DNA from: Thalassotalea sp. PS06
Lineage (GTDB): Bacteria > Pseudomonadota > Gammaproteobacteria > Enterobacterales > Alteromonadaceae
DNA: 64,000 bases
NCBI RefSeq assembly: GCF_007197775.1
Contig: NZ_CP041638.1
Span: 2,294,001-2,358,000 of the forward strand
Direction: 5' to 3'
Made by a program: the position numbers and the translations under genes. Positions 35,032-42,800 of the stretch are shown one piece after another. Numbering within the stretch: position 1 is the first letter of the stretch; every line of letters starts with the position of its first letter. The notes below the pieces were generated by a model. It was not told where the DNA came from and searched no databases. It worked only from the letters and a program-made list of their open reading frames with translations.

Positions 35032-35730
35032 TTATTTGACGTCAAAATTATAATACTGCTGCTTTTGTTTTGCGCTCATACCTGCATAGGTAAAATGCCA
35101 CCACTCCATGTCGTAGGCAGCAAAACCATGTTTATGCATGATGTTTTTCAATATCATACGATTGGCTCGTTGTTGAGCACTAATACTCGGGTTATCGGTA
35201 TTGGAGACAGGGTCAAACATATCAAATGCCGATCCCATATCTAGCTCTTGATATTGTCCATTGGTATCTTTCTTTAGCAAGGTAACATCCATGGTGAAAC
35301 CACGACTGTGACCGGAGCGCTCAGCGATATAAGGGCCAACCAATGCCGATTTCGGGAGGTTAGGATAATATTCTGCCTTGGTTTTGGTGTCCGTTAAATC
35401 CTGCGCCCAGCGCATAAAATGGGCTACCGCCTTTTCCGGGCGGTAGCAATCAAATAACTTAAGCTTAAGGCCTTGTTGTTCCAGCTCTGCTGCCATCGCC
35501 TGCACGGCGGCAATGGCATCTTTGTGGATATAACACTTACTGGCCAGGTAACCATCGACTTTATCACCAACAAAATTATTGCTACCAAAATATCGAATAT
35601 CGTATTCGACATTGTTGACCCTGGTTTTGATATCGACGAAATTTTCTTTACCTGCTTGTTGCGCCTGAGTCGTTGCTGCAACTACCCAAAGTAAGCCGGC
35701 GACCAGTTTTGTTTTGCTCCATCGACGCAT
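35032..35730 (-). CDS. D-alanyl-D-alanine dipeptidase (M15 family, VanX/DdpX-like)
   Basis: 232 residues with a signal peptide (cleavage after TQA, about residue 23). Zn ligands and catalytic residues are in SGHSRGFTMDVTLL (S-x-H-x6-D) and DMEWWHFTY (E-x-x-H). CYRPEKAVAHFMRWAQ carries the conserved Arg. It cleaves D-Ala-D-Ala dipeptide in the periplasm. The transporter gene upstream ends only 3 bases before this start region, so the two form an operon within a peptidoglycan-peptide salvage cluster. Resistance to vancomycin is not implied: no vanH/vanA partners are present. Confidence 0.9.
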   Translation of the reverse strand: MRRWSKTKLVAGLLWVVAATTQAQQAGKENFVDIKTRVNNVEYDIRYFGSNNFVGDKVDGYLASKCYIHKDAIAAVQAMAAELEQQGLKLKLFDCYRPEKAVAHFMRWAQDLTDTKTKAEYYPNLPKSALVGPYIAERSGHSRGFTMDVTLLKKDTNGQYQELDMGSAFDMFDPVSNTDNPSISAQQRANRMILKNIMHKHGFAAYDMEWWHFTYAGMSAKQKQQYYNFDVK

Positions 35731-35733
35731 CTA

Positions 35734-37125
35734 TTAAGCTCCAATTACGACCAGGCCGGTTACGATATATGCCGCTACGGTTAAACCACCGGCAAATAAG
35801 GCATAGGGTAACTGGGTTCGCACGTGTTCAAGTAAGTCACAACCAGAGGCTACCGCACTAACCGCGGTGGTATCGGAGATGGGTGAACAGTGATCACCAA
35901 ATACGCCGCCACCAAGAATTGCCGCAAGTAACAAAGGTGCAGGTAAATCCAAATTGATCACTAGTGGCATGCCAATTGGGATCAATAACGCAAATGTTCC
36001 CCATGACGTACCCGTAGTAAAGGACATCAGTCCACCCGCAATGAATAACATCGCCGGGACCAGGAATAATGGTAAGTTTTCAGCAACCAGACCAGAAATA
36101 AAGGCGCCGGTTCCTAACTCCTTAAGACTTGCGCCAAGTGCCAGAGAAAACAGAACTATGCAAACCAGAGGTAATAATTCTGACATACCATTAAAGCCAA
36201 TCTTAGTCATTTCCACATGTTTGAAACGCTTCGAACCAACCATCATTACATAGGCGACGATACACGCCAGAGATGTTGCATACAAAACGGATTTAGACCC
36301 TGACCCTTGGGTGAAATCACCGCCGCCGGTAAAGAACATAAAGAACACCATTGAAAAAGACATGGTCAGTAACGGCACCAGCATAAAGGAAGGTTTTGAT
36401 GGTTCAACATCTAAATCTAAGTGTTTGTGGGTACGCTGTTGATCAAGTTCGGCTTGTTTCAATGGGCCGTGGGTCTTGTCGGTCCAACAGGTATATACCA
36501 CTATCGCCAGCGTAATAAGCGCATAAAAATTTAACGGTATCGTCGCAATCAGGATGCCAACTAAGGATTCATTTAATTCATAGGTTCCCAGTAAACCTAA
36601 TACATAGGCTCCCCAACCGTTCATCAATAATAGAATACAGATAGGTGCTGAGGTTGAGTCAATGATGTAGGCCAGTCGAGCACGACTCATTTCAAATTTA
36701 TCAAACAGGCCGCGGGAGATAATCCCCGCCATTAACACGCTCAGGTTCGATTCGATAAAAATGACCACACCGGTAAAGAAGGCCAGGAAACGAGAGCGTC
36801 TGGCACTGCCACTAACGCCTTTGCGGATCAGAAAGTTTACCGTTGCCGTCACCCCTCCAGATTCGCGCATAAAGGCTAATAAAGCCCCCACAAGCAGCGA
36901 AAACACCAGTATTCGGGTATTACCTTCCGATTGAAACACTTCAACGGCGCGCTCGATAGAGGCGATGCCAAAGGTTAGTAACGACTCACTGGTCTCAGAT
37001 TGCGAAACCAACATCAGCAACTCTGAACAGCCAATGGCCATCAGTAATGCCAGAATTACTTCTTTTTTCCAAAGCACCATAACAATGGCGACTAGCGGTG
37101 GTAGCACCGAAATCCAATCTGACAC
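35734..37125 (-). CDS. NhaC-type Na+/H+ antiporter family transporter
   Basis: 463 residues starting at a GTG (37125) preceded by AGGAG at 5 bases; the in-frame extension upstream (MLAKLITSNN) is less likely. About 11-12 membrane helices. Family patterns: WISVLPPLVAIVMVLWKKEV, FTGVVIFIESNLSVLMAG, FTTGTSWGTFALLIPIGMPL and GDHCSPISDTTAVSA. The family includes Na+/H+ antiporters and substrate/cation exchangers. Since it is cotranscribed with a dipeptidase and divergent from dipeptide-processing genes, it may import or export a murein-derived amino acid or dipeptide; that is inference. Confidence 0.85.
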   Translation of the reverse strand: MSDWISVLPPLVAIVMVLWKKEVILALLMAIGCSELLMLVSQSETSESLLTFGIASIERAVEVFQSEGNTRILVFSLLVGALLAFMRESGGVTATVNFLIRKGVSGSARRSRFLAFFTGVVIFIESNLSVLMAGIISRGLFDKFEMSRARLAYIIDSTSAPICILLLMNGWGAYVLGLLGTYELNESLVGILIATIPLNFYALITLAIVVYTCWTDKTHGPLKQAELDQQRTHKHLDLDVEPSKPSFMLVPLLTMSFSMVFFMFFTGGGDFTQGSGSKSVLYATSLACIVAYVMMVGSKRFKHVEMTKIGFNGMSELLPLVCIVLFSLALGASLKELGTGAFISGLVAENLPLFLVPAMLFIAGGLMSFTTGTSWGTFALLIPIGMPLVINLDLPAPLLLAAILGGGVFGDHCSPISDTTAVSAVASGCDLLEHVRTQLPYALFAGGLTVAAYIVTGLVVIGA

Positions 37126-37638
37126 AACTTCTCCTGAATCGTTTTTGTTATTACTTGTTATTAATTTAGCCAGCAACCCTAGTCGAACATCGACTTTTCA
37201 GACTTTGTATTCGAATCACCGGGACAATTTGCCAATGATATCCTTGGCAATAACTTACCACAAATACTTTTATCCAATTCCACTTCGGCCTGGGTAAAAA
37301 TTAGGGTCACCTCACCCGTAGAGAATAATTTATTACTATTGCATTTTGCAACAAGAAAGTATTATTCTTAAATCATAGAAAGCGACTTATATTGAGATAG
37401 CAACGTGACAGCAGCGGTGCATTAACATTCTCTACCAACTTTTGGCAATTCAACTAAAAGCGATAAAAAAACATCCGACTATGATGTAAAGTGAATATAT
37501 GAGTAGCGCCGCGGATTGCCAAAAATGACCGGCTTGGTCGGCGATACATCGATTAATATTCCCGTTTAACGTCGCAAATTCATCGGCTCAGCACAGCGCT
37601 GATGCGGATGTATAAGAACAACAAAGAGCAGGATCCGT
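37126..37638. other. divergent promoter region of the peptide salvage cluster
   Basis: 513 bases between the GTG of the transporter gene and the ATG of the NlpC/P60 gene. No gene or RNA is visible. A GC-containing inverted repeat (CATCGGCTCAGC / GCGCTGATG, about 37580-37604) lies just before the NlpC/P60 gene and may be regulatory. Confidence 0.5.
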
Positions 37639-39066
37639 ATGACCTTTTTTTCTGGACAATCATTAAGCCAAATAACCAACAATTTTTGTGCCCTGATATC
37701 GCTTGTCTGCCTGACTATCCTCATCAATAACCCGGTACAGGCAAAATCGACAGGTTTTACTAGCAATATCATTCATGTTGATGAAGCAAAACTGATGGCT
37801 GAGTACTGGCAACAGTCTCTCGTTGCCCAAAATGGCAAAAACGCCAGCGCCGTGTTGATGGACTCCAAGCAGATCCAGGCGTTCAATGAACAGCAATTTA
37901 GTCGTGGCACCTATCTGAAAAAGCCGCTAACGTTTCCTGATAAACTGGCAGCGGATACCATAGCTAAATTCATTCGTGCGATCAGCAAGCCTGCCAGTTC
38001 AGAACGTTTTTATGCAGACGGTAAAAAGCTGTCAGAACAGGATTATCAGGATTACGAAAAGCGCATGAACCTCGATTCTCTTAAAGGGTATCAGGATGTT
38101 CGTTTTGCGATTGTGGTAAAGCGTACCAGCCTTCGCACCTACCCGACGCTCGATCGGGTATTTAACGCAAAGATGGATTTGGATCTCGATCGTTTTCAGG
38201 AAACCGGTGCATTTCCTGGTGAACCGTTGGCGGTTGTCCACACATCAACAGACGGTGAGTGGCATTTTGTCCGCAGCTACAATTACCGAGCCTGGGTTCA
38301 GAACAAAGATATTGCCTTTGCCGAACGTACTCAGGTCGAGGATTTCATTGCCGACAAAAATCGTCTGGTCGTCACCGGTGACAAAGTATTCACCACGTTT
38401 AATCCCAGCATGCCGCAAACCTCTGAAGTGCAACTTGATATGGGCGTATCCCTGCCTTTAATCAGCCACAGTGATTATGGTAAATATCAATTACATGGTC
38501 ATAATCCATACACCGGCCATATCGTCTTGCTACCAACAAGAAATGCCGATGGCAACTTGAAGCTCGAACCAACACTTATCCCACGAAAAGCCGATGTAAA
38601 TATCGGTTATTTACCGTTTACTCAGGAAAACGTAATCAACCAGGCATTTAAGTTTCTTGGAGAGAGGTATGGTTGGGGGCATGACTACAATGGTCGCGAT
38701 TGTACTGGCTTTGTCGGCGAAATTTATAAAACTTTTGGCATTTTAATGCCACGTAATTCTGGTCAACAGGGCAAAGATGTATATGGAGAAAATATCCGCT
38801 TTGCTAAATCCGTCAAACCTGCTCAGAAGCTTGCCGATTTGGAAAACCTGCAAGTGGGCGATCTTTTATACTTACCAGGCCATGTTGCGATGTTCTTAGG
38901 TTACGACCAGGGTAAGCCGTTTATTATCCACGATGTCTATGGCCTCGGCTATGTCGACGATAAAGGCAACCAAGTTACCGGCATTTTGAATGGCGTTTCA
39001 GTAACCCCGTTACTGCCGTTCAAAGGCTATATCAAATCTCTTTACAACATAAAACGAATTCGCTGA
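37639..39066 (+). CDS. NlpC/P60 peptidase with SH3-like domains
   Basis: 475 residues with a signal peptide (cleavage about residue 35, VQAKS). Middle part has SH3b-like segments (RTSLRTYPTLDRVFN, GEWHFVRSYNYRAWVQNKDI), as in YkfC-type gamma-D-glutamyl-L-diamino acid endopeptidases. The C-terminal NlpC/P60 domain shows the catalytic Cys in GRDCTGFVGEIY (about residue 355), His in LPGHVAMFLGYD and the third polar residue His in FIIHDVYG. It should cut murein peptides between D-Glu and the diamino acid, yielding L-Ala-D-Glu, the substrate of the epimerase encoded one base downstream. Confidence 0.9.
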   Translation: MTFFSGQSLSQITNNFCALISLVCLTILINNPVQAKSTGFTSNIIHVDEAKLMAEYWQQSLVAQNGKNASAVLMDSKQIQAFNEQQFSRGTYLKKPLTFPDKLAADTIAKFIRAISKPASSERFYADGKKLSEQDYQDYEKRMNLDSLKGYQDVRFAIVVKRTSLRTYPTLDRVFNAKMDLDLDRFQETGAFPGEPLAVVHTSTDGEWHFVRSYNYRAWVQNKDIAFAERTQVEDFIADKNRLVVTGDKVFTTFNPSMPQTSEVQLDMGVSLPLISHSDYGKYQLHGHNPYTGHIVLLPTRNADGNLKLEPTLIPRKADVNIGYLPFTQENVINQAFKFLGERYGWGHDYNGRDCTGFVGEIYKTFGILMPRNSGQQGKDVYGENIRFAKSVKPAQKLADLENLQVGDLLYLPGHVAMFLGYDQGKPFIIHDVYGLGYVDDKGNQVTGILNGVSVTPLLPFKGYIKSLYNIKRIR

Positions 39067-39067
39067 T

Positions 39068-40159
39068 ATGAAATTGTCCCAAATACGCCTGGCCAGATTA
39101 AGGGTCCCTCTGGTTACCCCGTTTAAAACGGCCTTGAGAACTGTCGACCATGTTGATGATGTCGTGGTAGAGCTTACTCTGGATAATGGCATGACAGGCT
39201 ATGGCTCAGCACCAGCAACCGCGGTTATCACCGGAGATACCCATGCGTCGATTATTGCCGCCATTAACGATTTTATCTGGCCACGCATTGCGGGGATGAA
39301 TATCGCTGACCTTAACGATATTTGTCGCTTCATCGATAGCGCCATGCTTCACAATAGTTCCGCCAAAGCGGCAATGGAAATTGCCATCTATGACTTGTGG
39401 GCACAAAGTCTGGGCTTGCCCTTATATCAGGCGCTTGGCGGCGGTGTCGATACATTAAAGACCGATATTACGATCAGCGTTAACTCCCCGGCCGAGATGG
39501 TTAGCGACGCGAAAAAAGCTGTCAGCCAAGGCTATGACACCTTAAAACTAAAAGTCGGTAAAGATCTGCAACTAGATATTGAAAGAATTTCCGCCATTTC
39601 CCAGGCTGTGGGCAAAGATATTTCCCTGCGCCTTGATGCCAATCAGGGCTGGAATGCCAAACAATGTATTAAAGCGATAAAAGCGATGAACCAGGCTGGT
39701 ATCGACTTTGAACTTGTTGAGCAACCCGTTGCAGCAAACGATATTGCTGGCCTGAAGACCTGTACCGAGCAACTGGATACGGCGATTATGGCCGATGAAA
39801 GTGCATTTTCACTCGCGCAATCGGTTGCCTTAATGCAACAGCAAGGTTGTGATATCGTCAATATCAAATTGATGAAAGCCGGTGGCATTTCAAAAGCGCT
39901 GACAATTGCTGATATGGCGAGTGTTTACCGTTCACCCTGTATGATGGGGTGTATGCTGGAAAGCAGTATTGGCGTCGCTGCCGCTGCCCATGTCGCCGCT
40001 TCTCGATATCAGACCATCGACAAAATCGATTTAGATGCCGCGACGTTGTGCCAAATTAACCCGGTTATCGGCGGTGTCCAATTTCACCGTGCCGACATCA
40101 AACTCAATCAATCTCCAGGCCTTGGAATTGAATCCATTCCATCATTAACGTACCTGTAG
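39068..40159 (+). CDS. L-Ala-D/L-Glu (dipeptide) epimerase, enolase superfamily
   Basis: 363 residues without signal, cytosolic. Enolase-superfamily features: KxK base in YDTLKLKVGKD, metal ligands Asp in RLDANQGW, Glu in ELVEQPV and Asp in IMADESAF, second base Lys in VNIKLMKAGG, and the dipeptide-specific D-x-D in DLDAATLC. These are the features of AEE enzymes such as YcjG/YkfB. It epimerises the Glu of L-Ala-D-Glu so that cytosolic peptidases can hydrolyse it. It starts one base after the NlpC/P60 stop, supporting coupled translation. Confidence 0.92.
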   Translation: MKLSQIRLARLRVPLVTPFKTALRTVDHVDDVVVELTLDNGMTGYGSAPATAVITGDTHASIIAAINDFIWPRIAGMNIADLNDICRFIDSAMLHNSSAKAAMEIAIYDLWAQSLGLPLYQALGGGVDTLKTDITISVNSPAEMVSDAKKAVSQGYDTLKLKVGKDLQLDIERISAISQAVGKDISLRLDANQGWNAKQCIKAIKAMNQAGIDFELVEQPVAANDIAGLKTCTEQLDTAIMADESAFSLAQSVALMQQQGCDIVNIKLMKAGGISKALTIADMASVYRSPCMMGCMLESSIGVAAAAHVAASRYQTIDKIDLDAATLCQINPVIGGVQFHRADIKLNQSPGLGIESIPSLTYL

Positions 40160-40180
40160 TTAAGGAGCAAAGACATTCCC

Positions 40181-42397
40181 ATGCAGCAGTGCAGAAATAT
40201 AAAATCCGTTATGCTATTCACCGCTTTTAGTGCGTTATTGCAGCTTACCGCTTGCGATAGTGCGCCAAAACCTGAAGTGACCCAACAATCTTCCCAGGTA
40301 AGCGATCAACAACAGCTGATCAAAGAAGGAAAATTCCAACAAGCCCGTGCCAACATCGAAAAATTGCTCGAGCAATCAAAGCTGTCAGATAAGCAACGAC
40401 AACAGCTGGCTTTCGAGCTTGAGCGGATGCAGCGAATCGAGCGGGATTTTAGTGCCGATTTAGTCGATATTCGAAACTATATTGAAAAGCACATTGGTCC
40501 GGTTACTGATCAGGAGTTAGCCGATTGGGAAGCCAAGGGGCTACTTGAAAATCGTATAATCGATGGTAAAACCAAGTATTTTCGCAGTGCCGGGTATAAC
40601 CTGTTTCAATTGGATGAAGACGCGTTGGCGCGTCGTAAAGGCTACCAACCATTTACCGACAGAGCACCGCTGTATGCGTTAAATCAGCATCACAAAGACA
40701 TCGTTGCGAAAATCACTGAAGAACATCGTCAGGTGGAACAAAAGCGTTTTAAGATTCGCTACAACCTGACCGTTGATGCCAATGCGGTTCCAGACGGTGA
40801 AACTTTAAAAGTCTGGATCCCCTACCCCCGGGAAATCGAAGGTCGCCAGGAAAACATTCGCTATGTAAATTCCAATCCGAAAGTTCATCAGATTGCCGGT
40901 GAGGATACACTGCAACGTACCATTTATTTTGAAACTCAGGCGGTCAAAGACACCGCAACCGAATTTTGGGTGGAGTATGAGTTCGATACCTATGGTATCG
41001 GCGTTAAGATTGACCCGGAAAAAGTAACACCGGTAATGCCAGATTCAGAATTAAAAGAGTTCCTGCAGCAAAGACCGCCTCATGTGGTATTTACGCCAGA
41101 AATTCAGGCCCTGTCAAAACGTATCGTGGGCGAGGAAACTAACCCTTACAAAATTGCTCAAAAACTGTTTACTTATGTCGATAATATTCCCTGGGCAACG
41201 GCGATCGAATATTCAACCATTCCAAATATCAGTGAATATGCAATGACCGCAGGTCACGCCGATTGTGGCCAGCAAACCATGTTGCTTATCACTTTACTGC
41301 GTTACAACGGCATTCCGGCGAGATGGCAGTCCGGTTGGGAGTTTTCGCCAACCTCGTTTGATACCATGCACGATTGGGGTATGGTCTATTTTGCCCCATA
41401 TGGCTGGGTGCCAATGGATGTAACTCATGGAGTATTGGATAGCGCAAATCCGGCAGAAAAGTGGTTCTACCTAAGTGGCATCGATTCCTATCGATTGATC
41501 TTCAATGACGACTATTCGCGCGAATTTGAGCCCGCTAAAGAGCATTTCCGTTCAGAAACCGTTGATTCGCAGCGTGGTGAAGTGGAATGGCAAGGTGGTA
41601 ACCTGTACTTCGACAAGTGGAGTTATGATATGCAATGGCAGGATATCTCCTCGGAACTTGAGCCACAGGAATCGCCCGAGAAAGCCGTTGATAGCGAGAA
41701 CTTTTCAGTAAAAGCACTGGATAGCGAACAGCTTGTGTTGGTTGTCACTGAAGATGAAGATGCGATTCAGGGCGAGCTAGTCGGGTTCGACAAGAAAACT
41801 GACAATAATCAAAACATCACCTGGCAGCAAACCGATATCCGCAATAGCATTGTTGTAGGCAGAACTGGTATCGCCTGGGGTAAAGGTTTGCACCCAGTGC
41901 AACCCGGGCAACAAAAACAAGAAGGCGATGGCAAAGCACCTGCAGGGATTTTTGAACTGGGCACGGCATTTGGCTATCTGCCTGATTTACCGACGGGCTT
42001 AAACTATGAACCCATGTCTGCTACCCATTTTTGTATGGATGTTGCCAGCTCGCCACTGTATAACCAGATAGCTGACACTCAGGTGGTTGGCGAAAAAGCC
42101 CTTGAAGGTAACTCCGAGCCGATGCGTCGCGATATCCATAAAAACGATAAGGTGTATAAGAAAGGGATTTTTGTCCATCACAATCCGGACAATATCGCCG
42201 GCGGCGGAAGTTGTATCTTTCTGCATTTATGGCGTTCGGACAATAGCCCTACGGCAGGATGTACCGCGATGGAAGAAGCGGCGATGGATAAACTCTTAGC
42301 CTGGTTAGATAAAGATAAAAACCCATTGATGGTGACCTTGACTAAAGACCAATATCAGTCTTTGAAAACTCAATGGCAACTGCCTGAAATTAATTAA
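40181..42397 (+). CDS. lipoprotein fusing transglutaminase-like and L,D-transpeptidase-like domains
   Basis: 738 residues with a lipoprotein signal (ALLQLTACDSAPK, Cys about residue 25). A helical segment (about 40-95) precedes a transglutaminase-like domain with Cys in GHADCGQQTMLL, His in TMHDWGMVYF and Asp in VPMDVTHGV (about residues 360-420). The C-terminal about 200 residues look like a YkuD-type L,D-transpeptidase of the COG3786 type: GDGKAPAGIFELG, FVHHNPDNIAGGGSCIFLHLW and the Cys motif NSPTAGCTAM. AAGGAG lies rather far (14 bases) from the ATG. It is the last gene of the salvage operon, followed by a terminator, and should act at the inner face of the outer membrane. Confidence 0.85.
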   Translation: MQQCRNIKSVMLFTAFSALLQLTACDSAPKPEVTQQSSQVSDQQQLIKEGKFQQARANIEKLLEQSKLSDKQRQQLAFELERMQRIERDFSADLVDIRNYIEKHIGPVTDQELADWEAKGLLENRIIDGKTKYFRSAGYNLFQLDEDALARRKGYQPFTDRAPLYALNQHHKDIVAKITEEHRQVEQKRFKIRYNLTVDANAVPDGETLKVWIPYPREIEGRQENIRYVNSNPKVHQIAGEDTLQRTIYFETQAVKDTATEFWVEYEFDTYGIGVKIDPEKVTPVMPDSELKEFLQQRPPHVVFTPEIQALSKRIVGEETNPYKIAQKLFTYVDNIPWATAIEYSTIPNISEYAMTAGHADCGQQTMLLITLLRYNGIPARWQSGWEFSPTSFDTMHDWGMVYFAPYGWVPMDVTHGVLDSANPAEKWFYLSGIDSYRLIFNDDYSREFEPAKEHFRSETVDSQRGEVEWQGGNLYFDKWSYDMQWQDISSELEPQESPEKAVDSENFSVKALDSEQLVLVVTEDEDAIQGELVGFDKKTDNNQNITWQQTDIRNSIVVGRTGIAWGKGLHPVQPGQQKQEGDGKAPAGIFELGTAFGYLPDLPTGLNYEPMSATHFCMDVASSPLYNQIADTQVVGEKALEGNSEPMRRDIHKNDKVYKKGIFVHHNPDNIAGGGSCIFLHLWRSDNSPTAGCTAMEEAAMDKLLAWLDKDKNPLMVTLTKDQYQSLKTQWQLPEIN

Positions 42398-42800
42398 TAA
42401 TCAAATCATTTATGCATTCGATAAAGCGGCACCTGCCGCTTTATTTATAACCATCAATAGTTCTGAGACGTGACTTCCTCAGTCTCCTGTACATATCTAC
42501 TACTTTACTCAACTCAATCTGATATTTTGTCTGCTTCGCATAGAAAGCCACATCCTTAACAGGTTAGTTATTGTCGGAATATTGCTGAGATATCGCTTGT
42601 AACCTGTTGAAACAAACAACTGCATAGATGAAGAAAATTAAATTGACATAAATTATTCCCAGCACTCAATATAAATGTTAATAAATTATTTACATAGCGT
42701 AAAAATATGGTAATTTAATACCAGGCGAAATTTCGAGCAGCTTCGACCTAATGCTGTTGCGAATCACTCGCTAAAAATAACAACAACAGGAGAAAGCACA
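42398..42800. other. spacer before the TonB receptor gene
   Basis: After the terminator at 42421-42444 there are about 350 AT-rich bases with no frame of note; they should hold the promoter of the TonB-dependent receptor gene. No Fur box is obvious. Confidence 0.5.
42421..42444 (+). terminator. terminator of the peptide salvage operon
   Basis: Perfect 11-bp stem ATAAAGCGGCA / TGCCGCTTTAT with a two-base loop, followed by TTTA, 23 bases after the stop. Confidence 0.85.
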
